Shown here: positions 41,683-50,736 of the stretch, one piece after another
Position numbering within the stretch: the stretch's first letter is position 1
How the letters are laid out: each line of letters opens with the position of its first letter
Assembly: GCF_028471905.1 (NCBI RefSeq)
Contig: NZ_CP116902.1
Coordinates: 2,020,501 to 2,084,500, forward strand
Origin: Aneurinibacillus uraniidurans
GTDB lineage: Bacteria > Bacillota > Bacilli > Aneurinibacillales > Aneurinibacillaceae
DNA: 64,000 nucleotides
Direction: 5' to 3'
Notes under the pieces: model-generated
Told to the model about the DNA's origin: nothing
Seen by the model: only the letters and a program-made list of their open reading frames with translations
The model's database searches: none
Translations under genes and position numbers: made by a program

Positions 41683-42897
41683 CTAAGCTTTTTCAAAAGA
41701 GACGGGCAGGGTGTGCAAACCTCGAAATCCAATTAGGCCTCTCCATTGTGGGGTCTTTGTGTCCAGTTGCAGCGTAGGCATCCTCCGCAGCAACGTACGA
41801 ATGGCAATATCCGCTTCTAAACGTGCCAACGGAGCACCTAAACAAAAATGAATACCGGTTCCAAATGCAAGATGATGATTCGGTGTTCGAGTGATATCGA
41901 GTTGGTCCGGATTAGAAAATACCTCTGGATCTCGATTCGCCGCTCCTAGTATAATATACACTTGCTGCCCTTTTCGAATGATCTTTCCACCGATTTCAAC
42001 GTCTTCTGTTGCAAAGCGAACCGTCATCTGTGTCGGGCTCTCATATCGTAAAATTTCCTCAATAGCCGTTGAAATAAGCACAGGATTTTCTCTTAATTTT
42101 TCACATTGCTGAGGATGCTGTAGCAAGGAAAGCATTCCATTCCCAATTAGATTCATCGTAGTCTCATGTCCAGCAATCAACAACAAGATACACATGGCGA
42201 CCAGCTCGTCTTCATTCAATCGGTCGCCTTGTTCTTCAGCTTGAATGAGCTGACTCATTAAATCATTTTGGGGATGCCGTCGACACTGCTCGATTAGACT
42301 GTGGAAGTACCCTATGAGCTTTCTAGCCACCTCTCCACCTTGATCGAGCGACTCTTCTGTTCTGCTCAAATCAATGGTACGAATCAAAACATTCGCCCAC
42401 TCTCTAAACTGTTCCCGCTCGTCAATCGGTATGCCTAGCATTTTCGTAATGACAATAACGGGGAGCGGAAACGCAAACTCCGAGATGAGCTCCATTTTTC
42501 CTGTAGGCTGTATCTCATCAAGAAGCTCATTCACCGTTTCTTCGATATACGGATATAACTCCTGGATCATATGAGGAGTAAACGCTTTGCTTACGAGCAT
42601 CCGCAGTCGTGTATGATCAGGGGGATTTTGGAAGAGCATCATATTTTTTTGAATGTGAGCAAGCGGTCCATACGCTTCAGAAGTTTCCGGAATTCGCATC
42701 CGCTTTTCAAAGCGACAATCTTTGAGAATGGAGAATGCCTCTTTATAACTTGTGACAAACCAGTCCTCCTGATCAATCGAGGAGACCCAGTGCACCGGAG
42801 CTGTAGCTCGAAGTGCATCGTAAAACGGATATGGATTTGTCCGAAACTCTGGTGATAATGGATTGAACCTGCTTACCTGTACGATATTTTCTGCCAT
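41683..42897 (-). CDS. bioI: Cytochrome P450, BioI-like (pimelate-forming)
   Basis: A 404-residue soluble P450. The I-helix oxygen-binding motif is LLIAGHETTMN (about residues 233-243), the K-helix ExxR is EEILRYESP (about 281-289), and the heme loop FGTGIHFCLGAPLAR carries the ligand Cys near 352. It is the third gene of an operon with bioW and bioF, so it is most likely BioI, which cleaves fatty acyl-ACP to pimeloyl-ACP in Bacillus. By sequence alone it could be another CYP107-type P450. The start MAENIVQ follows AGAGGAAGG; an ATG nine codons upstream overlaps the intergenic space and has no site. Confidence 0.82.
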   Translation of the reverse strand: MAENIVQVSRFNPLSPEFRTNPYPFYDALRATAPVHWVSSIDQEDWFVTSYKEAFSILKDCRFEKRMRIPETSEAYGPLAHIQKNMMLFQNPPDHTRLRMLVSKAFTPHMIQELYPYIEETVNELLDEIQPTGKMELISEFAFPLPVIVITKMLGIPIDEREQFREWANVLIRTIDLSRTEESLDQGGEVARKLIGYFHSLIEQCRRHPQNDLMSQLIQAEEQGDRLNEDELVAMCILLLIAGHETTMNLIGNGMLSLLQHPQQCEKLRENPVLISTAIEEILRYESPTQMTVRFATEDVEIGGKIIRKGQQVYIILGAANRDPEVFSNPDQLDITRTPNHHLAFGTGIHFCLGAPLARLEADIAIRTLLRRMPTLQLDTKTPQWRGLIGFRGLHTLPVSFEKA

Positions 42898-42928
42898 TAT
42901 GACAACCTTCCTCTCTTCAAACAAATGG

Positions 42929-44104
42929 TTATCCGATGATCCCTATTTCTTTTCCAACCTTCTTAAAACTAGCAAGCGCTTTCTCGATTTCGAAAACGGT
43001 GTGTGTGGCCATGACCGTTACCCGAATTCGACTTGATCCTTCCGCAACAGTAGGTGGTCGGATCGCTGGAGCGAATATCCCCTCTTCTTCTAACAGGCGA
43101 GAAAAACGAACTGCTTGTTTCGCATCGCCAATAATAACGGCAATAATCGGTGTGTTTCCTTCAATGAGCGTAAAGCCACATTGCTGAAGACCGGATCGTA
43201 TATAAGTCGCATTCTCTCGCAATGTCTGCCGCCGTTCAGGCTCCAACTGAATGAGTTCAATCCCCTTCATTGCAGCTGCCACTACACTAGGTGAAAGAGA
43301 TGTTTGAAAAATAAACGAACGCGCATAATTACGCAAATAGTTCGTGACCGATGCAGCAGCGGCTACGTACCCGCCTTCCGCTCCAATGGCTTTACTTAAT
43401 GTCCCCATTGTCAGCTGAACTTTATCGCTTAATCCAAAGTGTTCCGCTGTGCCTGCCCCTGTTGCTCCGAGTACCCCGGTGGCATGTGCATCATCTACCA
43501 TCACCCATGCTCCGTATCGCTCGGCTAGCTCCACAATCTCTGGAAGGGGCGCAATCGTACCGTCCATGCTGAAAATTCCATCTGTTACGATTAGTTTCTT
43601 TTTATGCTGAACAGCTTGTTGTAATTTTTCTTCTAAGTCTTGCATATTAGCATGTTGATAAATAAATGTTTGTGCTTTGCTCAAGCGACACCCATCAATA
43701 ATGCTTGCGTGATTTAATGCATCACTGAAAATCGCATCTCCTTCTCTCATAAGAGCGGAGATGATTCCGAGATTCGCTAAATACCCGCTGCTAAATACGA
43801 TTGCATCTTCTTTTCTTTTAAAGGAAGCAATCTTTTTTTCAAGCTGTTCGTGTAATGTAAAATTTCCTGTTGTCAGGCGAGAACCACCGCTTCCTGTCCC
43901 ATACCGTTGAATCGCTTGTGCCGCCGCTTCTTTCATTTTCTGATCTGTGGCAAGTCCAAGATAATTATTCGTAGAGAACACATGAATGTTTTGGTTCTCC
44001 TCGACAACTCGAAGTGTACGAAGCAGGCCCTTGGCTTCTGTTTCACCTAGAGCATCCTTTAACGCCGCTTCAAAGGTATCCATAGCCATTTCCTCCTCAC
44101 CCAA
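42929..44104 (-). CDS. bioF: 8-amino-7-oxononanoate synthase
   Basis: A 391-residue PLP enzyme of the alpha-oxoamine synthase family. Seen are NNYLGLATDQKMKEAA, GTGSGGSRLTTGNFTLHEQLE, DDAHATGVLGATGAG (Asp and His that contact PLP, about residues 204-218) and TLSKAIGAEGG with the Schiff-base Lys (about 237-247). It condenses pimeloyl-CoA or pimeloyl-ACP with alanine. It overlaps bioW by 8 bases. A 2-amino-3-ketobutyrate ligase (Kbl) would look similar, but the operon settles the assignment. Confidence 0.93.
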   Translation of the reverse strand: MGEEEMAMDTFEAALKDALGETEAKGLLRTLRVVEENQNIHVFSTNNYLGLATDQKMKEAAAQAIQRYGTGSGGSRLTTGNFTLHEQLEKKIASFKRKEDAIVFSSGYLANLGIISALMREGDAIFSDALNHASIIDGCRLSKAQTFIYQHANMQDLEEKLQQAVQHKKKLIVTDGIFSMDGTIAPLPEIVELAERYGAWVMVDDAHATGVLGATGAGTAEHFGLSDKVQLTMGTLSKAIGAEGGYVAAAASVTNYLRNYARSFIFQTSLSPSVVAAAMKGIELIQLEPERRQTLRENATYIRSGLQQCGFTLIEGNTPIIAVIIGDAKQAVRFSRLLEEEGIFAPAIRPPTVAEGSSRIRVTVMATHTVFEIEKALASFKKVGKEIGIIG

Positions 44105-44855
44105 TCCAGACCGGTTTTCGTTCTAGATACTCAATATATGACTCGATGTCTGTTCCTTCTTTCACAAAAAATATCCGCCCGCCAGAAAGCTCGCCCTTCC
44201 TTTTTAAATGCGAAATCCTACAATACCCCAGTTCACAGCTGCCCACATATCCTGTGACATACTCAGGATCATCGGACCAGCACAGCTCCGCTACTGTATA
44301 GGGAGACCGAGCAACTTTTGTTGCTAAAGCAATCGCTTCCGCAATACGGGAAGACGTAAAGGAAGGATGTTGATTCTGCCACAAGCGGTGCTTACTTTTT
44401 TCCCAATCCATGCGGGACACTCGTATCCCACGATCACCACGATGATCGATCCGTTCTCCGCTTTGACTGTCAAGCAGGATCGCTCCCCGCCAATTATGCG
44501 AAGAGGCAAGCAGGTCTAATCCGTTCTGAATGGCTGTATCGGAAACAAACAACTGCTTCAGTAAAATGGCTGCCTGCCTTCTTCCTTCCTCAGGTGTGTG
44601 TACGTCATATGTCGAAACAGGAAGAGGAGACAGACATTCTACTTCTTTCTGATCTACCTTTTCCATGACGATCGAGATAAAATCTGCTGTACCACGGCTA
44701 TGACTCATTGCTTTATGGAGCAGTTGGCTTACGAGTGTTTCTACCTCTTCTGCTGTACTCAGCCTCTCCCCTCCTGAAATATGAAGCCCCCCACATTCAT
44801 GGGCTCCTCCCTGTGCTGCACGCATGCGCAAACTATAAAGAGAAGGGTTTTCCAT
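44097..44855 (-). CDS. bioW: 6-carboxyhexanoate-CoA ligase (pimeloyl-CoA synthetase)
   Basis: A 252-residue protein matching BioW: YSLRMRAAQGGAHECGGLHIS near the N-terminus (about residues 7-27), RGTADFISIVMEKV, and RGDRGIRVSRMDW (about 140-152). BioW makes pimeloyl-CoA from pimelate and ATP. It is the first gene of the bioW-bioF-bioI operon and lies about 75 bases downstream of a near-perfect BirA operator. Having both BioW and BioI, two routes to the pimeloyl thioester, is also known in Bacillus subtilis. Confidence 0.93.
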   Translation of the reverse strand: MENPSLYSLRMRAAQGGAHECGGLHISGGERLSTAEEVETLVSQLLHKAMSHSRGTADFISIVMEKVDQKEVECLSPLPVSTYDVHTPEEGRRQAAILLKQLFVSDTAIQNGLDLLASSHNWRGAILLDSQSGERIDHRGDRGIRVSRMDWEKSKHRLWQNQHPSFTSSRIAEAIALATKVARSPYTVAELCWSDDPEYVTGYVGSCELGYCRISHLKRKGELSGGRIFFVKEGTDIESYIEYLERKPVWIG

Positions 44856-44931
44856 CGTAACTTTTCCTCCTGTTTACTTAATAAGTAGATATAAATTTTA
44901 AAATTAGGAAAATTTTCATCAAAACCGTTTT

Positions 44932-44960
44932 TGTTAACTTATATTTTTGTTCAGTTAACA
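44932..44960. promoter_or_regulatory. BirA operator of the biotin operon
   Basis: TGTTAAC (44932-44938), a 15-base spacer, then GTTAACA (44954-44960): exactly the Firmicute BirA box pattern, without mismatch in the 7-base arms. It lies upstream of bioW, so biotin-charged BirA should repress the operon. The spacer is A/T-rich and probably holds promoter elements. Confidence 0.88.
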
Positions 44961-45007
44961 TTTATATAGATATTTAACCATGATTCCTAATTTAGCGTCA
45001 ACGAAAA

Positions 45008-45042
45008 AAGCCAAATTCCTTGGTGTAGTAGGAATTTGGCTT
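45008..45042 (-). terminator. Terminator of the HAD gene
   Basis: AAGCCAAATTCC (45008-45019) with GGAATTTGGCTT (45031-45042), a perfect 12-bp stem followed by TTTTTT on the minus strand. Confidence 0.9.
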
Positions 45043-45059
45043 CTTCAATAATTCTATAC

Positions 45060-45848
45060 TCAACTATTAAGCGTCTCGAGAATAGAGTAAAGCTCCTCTA
45101 AATGTTTGATTTCATAATCAGGAATGACTTCATTTCGTTCCTTGTTGTGGCGGTTTATCCACACTGAATTTATGCCGGCACGAGACGCACCCAAAATATC
45201 TGTCATTAAGTTATCTCCGACCATAATTACTTCATCTTTTTGTAGGGACATCAGTGTTAAAGCATGTTCGAAAATAGAAGGGTCAGGCTTCCCTCTGCCG
45301 AATGCACCAGAGATTACAATATGATCAAAATATGGAACAATCTCTGGAGTAATCTCCAACTTTGTATTTTGTAAATCAGGTGAACCGTTCGTTAAAAGCA
45401 AGAGTTGATACTTTCCTTTTAGTTCATTTAATACGTTGAACGTTTCTTCATATACAAATGGATTCTTTCTGCGCTCAACAGGGAATTGTTCTGCTAATTC
45501 ATATCCAAATTCAGGATCATCGATTCCGGCTGCTTTTAATCCTCTTGTCCATGCTTCCTTGCGATATGTCGGGACAACCGCTTTTAACTTTTTAAAATTT
45601 TCATCATCATCTAAAAAATTACCCCACAATCCTTCAAATGGGTTAATACCGATCATTTGTGTAAAGGGATACGTTTCATAGGAAGAATAAAGTTCTCTTG
45701 CTTCTTTTCGTACCGCTTCCTCAAGCGTTTCAGGATCAATATCATATTTTTGCTTTGCCGCATTGCAGGTGGCTACAAAAGCCTCTTTTACACTCTTTTG
45801 ATCCCATAGTAGCGTATCATCGAGGTCAAAAATAATTGCTTTAATCAT
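45060..45848 (-). CDS. HAD-family hydrolase (YjjG/YfnB-like phosphatase)
   Basis: A 262-residue HAD protein with all four motifs: [10 protein letters not shown] (nucleophile Asp about residue 8), LLLTNGSPD (motif II), [14 protein letters not shown] (Lys, motif III) and [14 protein letters not shown] (motif IV). The long helical cap between motifs I and II and the motif spacing fit the YjjG/YfnB subgroup, which includes nucleotidases and small phosphatases. Substrate unknown. The start MIKAIIF follows GAGAGGC; an ATG six codons upstream is possible. Confidence 0.88.
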   Translation of the reverse strand: MIKAIIFDLDDTLLWDQKSVKEAFVATCNAAKQKYDIDPETLEEAVRKEARELYSSYETYPFTQMIGINPFEGLWGNFLDDDENFKKLKAVVPTYRKEAWTRGLKAAGIDDPEFGYELAEQFPVERRKNPFVYEETFNVLNELKGKYQLLLLTNGSPDLQNTKLEITPEIVPYFDHIVISGAFGRGKPDPSIFEHALTLMSLQKDEVIMVGDNLMTDILGASRAGINSVWINRHNKERNEVIPDYEIKHLEELYSILETLNS

Positions 45849-45963
45849 ATTAAGTAAGCCTCTCATTTCTTCATGATAGTTATTATTTTATTAATTCAAC
45901 ATAAGGTTACATTGATTTTGACCTTCTTTCAAGTCATGAGATGATAATTTAGCTATAGAGAAA

Positions 45964-45986
45964 GCCTCTTCCGTCAGAGGAGAGGC
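45964..45986 (-). terminator. Terminator-like hairpin behind the broken COG4705 copy
   Basis: GCCTCT (45964-45969) pairs with AGAGGC (45981-45986), followed by TTTCTCT on the minus strand. Confidence 0.55.
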
Positions 45987-46042
45987 CCGGTTATTATATA
46001 AAACTTCTGCTTCTGTATGATGAGTGTATTCCTTCAATCGCG

Positions 46043-46722
46043 TTAGTTCGATGGAACAGTCATCTTATTATGTTTCAAAGTAGTGTAGATGACGCAAGCG
46101 ATAAGAATTGAAATCAGAACTAGAGAAGATCCCATCGTCCCTAGATCTAGCCCCCCCTTTTGCATGTGACTTTGTAAGCAGGTCTCCGAATGTCGCTCCA
46201 AAAGGGCGAGTTAGGACAAAGGCGATCCAGAATAAGAAGATACGAGAAATTTTGGTATAAAAAGCAGCTAAAACTATGAGCGCCAGTAAGTCCCCGATTA
46301 GCATGGCTCCTCCCGCAAATCCAAGGCCTGAACTATCAGCTAAGAAATCACCTAAAGCTGTACCCAACGTATTAGAGAAGAGGATGGCAACCCAATAAAG
46401 TACTTCAACTTTACGTGTATTAATATAATTGACATTCAATGACCGCTCACTAACGTACCAATAAGCGAATATCACCAACAAGATGCTGACTAATATCAAT
46501 GACCCCTTTGCATATCCTAAGCCCAGACTGCGGTCCATAAAGTCAGACATTGTTGTGCCAGCGGTACTCGTTGTCAGAATAACCGTCCAATAAAGGGAGG
46601 GGTGATACTTTTTCGACATAAGTTGCGATACGAGACTAATCAAAAACAGCCCAAATAAAATAATGGAACTGATGGCGTACCCCACTTTCATAGTCTGTGC
46701 CAATAAGTCACCAGCTGTTAGT
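46043..46722 (-). pseudogene. COG4705 polytopic membrane protein (paralogue 2), truncated and frameshifted
   Basis: The frame aligns with paralogues 1 and 3 and keeps their G-x5-D elements: AGTTMSDFMD, LGTALGDFLA and RPFGATFGDLL. Two defects are seen. The N-terminus is missing: in-frame sequence before MAQTMKVGYA reads LTAGDLL and then meets a stop. Near the 3' end a run of seven G (minus strand, 46151-46157) shifts the frame after HAKGG; removing one G restores LDLGTMGSSLVLISILIA, a last helix, and a stop at 46043-46045. It follows the kinase of the neighbouring TCS on the same strand. Confidence 0.8.
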
Positions 46723-46780
46723 TAGTGTAGAGAATAAATATGATCAAATTATGATCGTTACATGAGAGATGGATGAGAAT

Positions 46781-48172
46781 TCACTGAGAAGTAGTAGCCG
46801 ATGTAAGATGGACAGTAAATACGCTCCCCTTCCCTTCGACACTTTGCACTTCAATCGTCCCATTATGCTGCTCCACTAATTGACTTGCAATCGCTAGTCC
46901 TAAACCAGTCCCACCTGTTTTCCGCGAGCGCGCTTTATCTACACGATAAAATCGATTAAATATTTTCGGTATATCTTCCTCAGGTATTCCTATACCACTG
47001 TCTTGAACACGTACTTCAACAATATCCCCATTCTGTTTGGTGAATATTTTTACATTTCCCCCTGTATTGGTATATTTCTGCGCGTTTTCAAGTAAGATCA
47101 CAAGTACTTGTCTAAGTTGATCTGGATCTCCCATTGCAAAAATACTCTCGTCTACCTGACATGTTAGGGAAATGCCATTGTTATCCTGCCACGTTTCCTC
47201 CACAGCGTCTTGTATCACGGTTGCCACATTCACTTTTGTTTTTTTGGTCTGTACATGATCAGAACGTGCTAATTCTAACAGTTGGGAAATGAGCCGCTGC
47301 ATTCTAAGCCCTTCTTCATCCATTGATTTAATGGATTTCGCAAAGATTTCAGGGTTATTCTTCCCCCATCGTTTTAACAGTTTAAGATTGCCTCGCAAAG
47401 CAGTGAGCGGAGTCCGTAATTCATGGGAAGCATCTGCGATAAACCCCTTCTCACGTTCAAACTGCCTTTCTAGTTCTTGCAGCATTGTATTAAAGGTACT
47501 AGACAAATTCGTTAATTCTTCCGGACCCCCTGGCACTGGAATCCGTTTACTCAGATCAGGGAAGTGCTTCATGTTATCAACGGCATCCGTAATGGCAAGC
47601 AGCGGACGCATGTTGCGGCGTGTCAAATGATAGATCAAAAAAGAGCCGATAAGCGTGCCGACGGCTGTCGTTAATCCTAGTACTTTTACGATCAAGATAA
47701 GTAAATTTTCGATATTGCTAAGCTGGACCGCAATATGCATTTGGCCCTTTTGTCCGTTTTTCTGACTCCAACTTTTCTTATCTACAAAGAACAAGCCATC
47801 CTGATCATCCCACAGCAATCCTTTAAACCATTCATGCTCAGTTTTTTGAATTTCATTGGTAAAGTCCTTCTCCCACCCTCGAGAACGCGCTACTGTTTTT
47901 CCTGCCGAGTCATTGATTTCAATAAAATAATTAGCATGATCTGGATAAAGCAATTCATCTAAAGTTTCCTGCCAGTTTAGCTGATTCTCCTGGGAAGCTA
48001 CCTGCAGCTTATACTGAATGGCATCCATTTCCTGTTTCGTATTTTTAAAGAGAAAATAACTGACCGTTCCCGTCATCATGATGCCAATCAGGAGGACAAC
48101 AGCAAGCAAACTCATGATATACCACACCGTAAACCGAAACATCAGTGTGTTTTTATAACGGGCGAAGTACAT
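46781..48172 (-). CDS. Sensor histidine kinase in the COG4705 cluster
   Basis: A 463-residue kinase: membrane helix 1 at about residues 14-36, an extracytoplasmic sensor of about 120 residues, helix 2 at about 158-180, HAMP (about 182-235), the H-box DASHELRTPL with His near 250, and a HATPase domain with LLENAQKYT, DSGIGIPEEDI and GTGLGLAI. It overlaps the regulator gene by about 20 bases; the start at 48172 sits 6 bases after GGGGAG inside the regulator gene. Between two COG4705 genes on the same strand, it probably senses something connected with them. Confidence 0.92.
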   Translation of the reverse strand: MYFARYKNTLMFRFTVWYIMSLLAVVLLIGIMMTGTVSYFLFKNTKQEMDAIQYKLQVASQENQLNWQETLDELLYPDHANYFIEINDSAGKTVARSRGWEKDFTNEIQKTEHEWFKGLLWDDQDGLFFVDKKSWSQKNGQKGQMHIAVQLSNIENLLILIVKVLGLTTAVGTLIGSFLIYHLTRRNMRPLLAITDAVDNMKHFPDLSKRIPVPGGPEELTNLSSTFNTMLQELERQFEREKGFIADASHELRTPLTALRGNLKLLKRWGKNNPEIFAKSIKSMDEEGLRMQRLISQLLELARSDHVQTKKTKVNVATVIQDAVEETWQDNNGISLTCQVDESIFAMGDPDQLRQVLVILLENAQKYTNTGGNVKIFTKQNGDIVEVRVQDSGIGIPEEDIPKIFNRFYRVDKARSRKTGGTGLGLAIASQLVEQHNGTIEVQSVEGKGSVFTVHLTSATTSQ

Positions 48173-48842
48173 AGCCAACTCCCCGAACCGTTTGAATCAA
48201 CTTTGGTGTGAAATCCCGGTCCAATTTATTACGAAGATAGCGGATATAAACATCTACAATGTTTGTCTCCCCCGCAAAATCGAAGCCCCAAACGTTAGAT
48301 AATAGTCGTTCTCTCGTTAATACTGTACCTGCATGTTTCAATAAGAAAAGCAACAGCTCGAATTCCCGTTGCGTTAATTCAATTTGAATTCCAGCACGAG
48401 ATACCAATCGTTTTTTTTCGTCTAAAAGCAAGTCTTCTATCTGTACTATTCCATCGTTGGTGGAAGCTCGTCCCTTCTTATTCCGTCTTATGTTCGCTCG
48501 TATGCGAGCCAGCAGCTCTTCAATTTCAAATGGTTTTGTAATGTAATCATCCGCGCCTGTATCCAGGCCTGCAATTTTATCTCCTACATAATCCCGGGCT
48601 GTTACGAGAATAATCGGAACCTCACTAAGTTTGCGAATGCGGCGGCACACTTCCAACCCATCGAGTTTTGGTAACATCCAGTCTAATAAGATCAAATCCC
48701 ATTCTTTCTGCTGCGATAACTCTAAGCCCTGCTGACCATCGGAAGCCACCTCGACATAATACCCTTCAAATTGTAATTCTAACTGAATAAATTGTGCGAC
48801 ATTCTCTTCGTCTTCTACTAACAAAATGGATAATTGATCCAT
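48153..48842 (-). CDS. OmpR-family response regulator in the COG4705 cluster
   Basis: A 229-residue regulator with the acidic cluster EDEE at 10-13, phospho-acceptor Asp54 in LILLDWMLPKLDG, LVTARD and ITKPFEIEELL, then a winged helix with NIVDVYIRYLRNKL and TVRGVGYVLRP. The start MDQLSIL is set by GGGGGAAG 7 bases upstream; a longer frame has no site. It follows the COG4705-repeat gene on the same strand after a short gap that contains a weak hairpin. Confidence 0.92.
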   Translation of the reverse strand: MDQLSILLVEDEENVAQFIQLELQFEGYYVEVASDGQQGLELSQQKEWDLILLDWMLPKLDGLEVCRRIRKLSEVPIILVTARDYVGDKIAGLDTGADDYITKPFEIEELLARIRANIRRNKKGRASTNDGIVQIEDLLLDEKKRLVSRAGIQIELTQREFELLLFLLKHAGTVLTRERLLSNVWGFDFAGETNIVDVYIRYLRNKLDRDFTPKLIQTVRGVGYVLRPL

Positions 48843-48926
48843 ATGATCTTCCCCCTTCCTTTTTTGCATCGGACTGCGGGTAAGCACGAAAACGATCGTC
48901 TGAAAACAGACGACCGTTTTTCATTT

Positions 48927-50483
48927 TTATTTATTTGCTCCGTTTAAGATACTAAGCGAATTGGTAAGTGCAGATTTGCACTGGCTGGCATCAGGATTTG
49001 TTGAACGAACGGCTGCTAGTACATTGTCAATCGTTCCATCAATTTTGATCCATGTTGTGCTATCGATTTTCCTAAGCTTAGGCTCCGATATGTCCCATTG
49101 ATGTTCCAAATCGTCAGCGCCTTTTTTCGCCGAAGTAAAGTCATTTGTGTTTACAGATTTCAGCATATCATTTTCGATTTTAACAAACCCTGTTAATTGT
49201 CCAGCTAATTTATTTTGTGGAGAATCGATTTGCGATTTTCCGCCTACTGTAGTTTGTGAAGAATTAGTTTGCGATGTTACTTTATTTGCTCCGTTTAAGG
49301 TACTAAGCGAATTGGTAAGCGTAGCTTTGCACTGGCTAGCATCAGGGTTTGCTGAACGAACGGCTGCTAATACATCGTCAATCGTTCCATCGATTTGGGT
49401 CCATGTTGTGCTATCGATTTTTCTAAGCTTAGGTTCTGATATGTCCCATTGATGTTCCAAATTGTCAGCACCTTTTTTCGCCGAAGTAAAGTCATTTGCG
49501 TTTACAGATTTCAGCATATCATTTTCGATTTTAACAAAATCCGTTAACTGTCCAGCTAATGTAGCTTGTGGAGAATCAGTTTGCGATGCGATATTATTGC
49601 TGCACCAAACATAACCGCCTATACCGGTAGCTAAGAAAATACACAGTACCACAATAGTTTGTGTCAAAACATTTTTCTTACTTTCATGTGCTTGGTTTAT
49701 TGCCACTGCTTCATTTTTTGCCGTTGTATCAATTTTTGTAACAGCAAGAAAAATGATGATCGCTAAAATACCTATAAGAAAAATTACACTCGTAACGGTT
49801 GTCCCCAAACCTAACCCGCCATTAATTTTTGGTTGAGATAGGTAATCTCCTAATGATGCTCCGAGTGGACGAGTCAGAATATACGCAATCCAAAACGCTA
49901 ATACTCCATCCAGTTTCAAGAACTTCCATGCCAAAAATACGCAAGCTATTATACTAACGACTGTTATTCCTGTGTTGAGATAACCAAGACCAAGTTGTTC
50001 AGAATATAAATCGCCGACTGCTGTTCCAAGCGCAAATGTGAAAAGAATGGTAAGCCAATAGAAAACTTCTCTTTTTCTTGTATAAATCGAGTGGATCGAA
50101 AGTGTTTTTTCGCTACGATACCAAAAAAGAAACGTTAATCCTAGCAGCACAGAGAAAACTACTGTACTACGCTCAAGAGGTACTCCCATACTGTCTGTTA
50201 AATTATCAGTGACCAGCGTTCCAAATACGCTTATAAGAACAACCGTTAGCCAATAAATGCCTGGAATATATTTCGTTGCTCTGAATTGAAGAAACAATAC
50301 GATGAAAAACGCGATTCCCATAATGATCGTAGTGAAAGTTAAACCAAATCCAAGGCTGAAGTTTAGGAAATCAGCAAATGTTTCACCGACAGTTGTGCAT
50401 AAAACCTTAATGATCCAAAAGAAAATCGTAACTTCTGGTACTTTGCTAAGTAAAATTTTCAATTTGGTCTGGTTGTCTTCCAT
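48927..50483 (-). CDS. COG4705 membrane protein with two C-terminal repeat domains (paralogue 3)
   Basis: A 518-residue protein. Residues 1-255 form the COG4705 membrane domain with the four G-x5-D elements (TVGETFADFL, FGTLVTDNL, LGTAVGDLY, RPLGASLGDYL). A further membrane helix (about 280-300, QTIVVLCIFLATGIGGYVW) leads to about 215 residues that are probably outside. These contain two near-identical helical domains of about 100 residues, each with LAGQLT-FVKIENDMLKSVN, then HQWDISEPKLRKIDSTTW, then DASQCK. The domains are joined by a Ser/Thr/Gln linker. Paralogue 1 lacks this part. The start MEDNQTK follows AAAGGAAG. It is the first gene of a possible unit with a TCS and paralogue 2. Confidence 0.82.
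   Translation of the reverse strand: MEDNQTKLKILLSKVPEVTIFFWIIKVLCTTVGETFADFLNFSLGFGLTFTTIIMGIAFFIVLFLQFRATKYIPGIYWLTVVLISVFGTLVTDNLTDSMGVPLERSTVVFSVLLGLTFLFWYRSEKTLSIHSIYTRKREVFYWLTILFTFALGTAVGDLYSEQLGLGYLNTGITVVSIIACVFLAWKFLKLDGVLAFWIAYILTRPLGASLGDYLSQPKINGGLGLGTTVTSVIFLIGILAIIIFLAVTKIDTTAKNEAVAINQAHESKKNVLTQTIVVLCIFLATGIGGYVWCSNNIASQTDSPQATLAGQLTDFVKIENDMLKSVNANDFTSAKKGADNLEHQWDISEPKLRKIDSTTWTQIDGTIDDVLAAVRSANPDASQCKATLTNSLSTLNGANKVTSQTNSSQTTVGGKSQIDSPQNKLAGQLTGFVKIENDMLKSVNTNDFTSAKKGADDLEHQWDISEPKLRKIDSTTWIKIDGTIDNVLAAVRSTNPDASQCKSALTNSLSILNGANK
48934..49587 (-). repeat. Tandem duplication (period 351 bp) in COG4705 paralogue 3
   Basis: The block starting at 48934 recurs at 49285, 351 bases (117 codons) later, with few changes over about 300 bases. 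Low divergence at the DNA level, including silent positions, suggests a recent duplication or ongoing conversion. Confidence 0.85.
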
Positions 50484-50690
50484 ATATTTCTTCCTTTCTT
50501 TAGCAGCGGTTTCCCACAAATTAATCTTTTGTTTTACCTGATTGTATTAAAACCAAAAGTAAATTTTATTGGACTACAAATTAAATTATATCTGATACTA
50601 TCCCCCTAAAAAATGAGAATACGATGAGAATTAAATGAGATTTATGTAACGTAAATCTGAAAGACACACGTTGTCGATTCTACAAAAAAA

Positions 50691-50728
50691 GGCTGCCTCA
50701 ATGCTGTATTACAGCTTTTGAGGCAGCC
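50691..50728 (-). terminator. Terminator of the O-antigen-ligase-like gene
   Basis: GGCTGCCTCA (50691-50700) with TGAGGCAGCC (50719-50728), followed by seven T on the minus strand. Confidence 0.88.
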
Positions 50729-50736
50729 TCTCCTTA

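Noticed and set aside
48934-49600. CRISPR-like or phage repeat
   Set aside because: The period is 351 bp, in frame, and encodes protein domains; there are no short repeats with spacers anywhere in the window.
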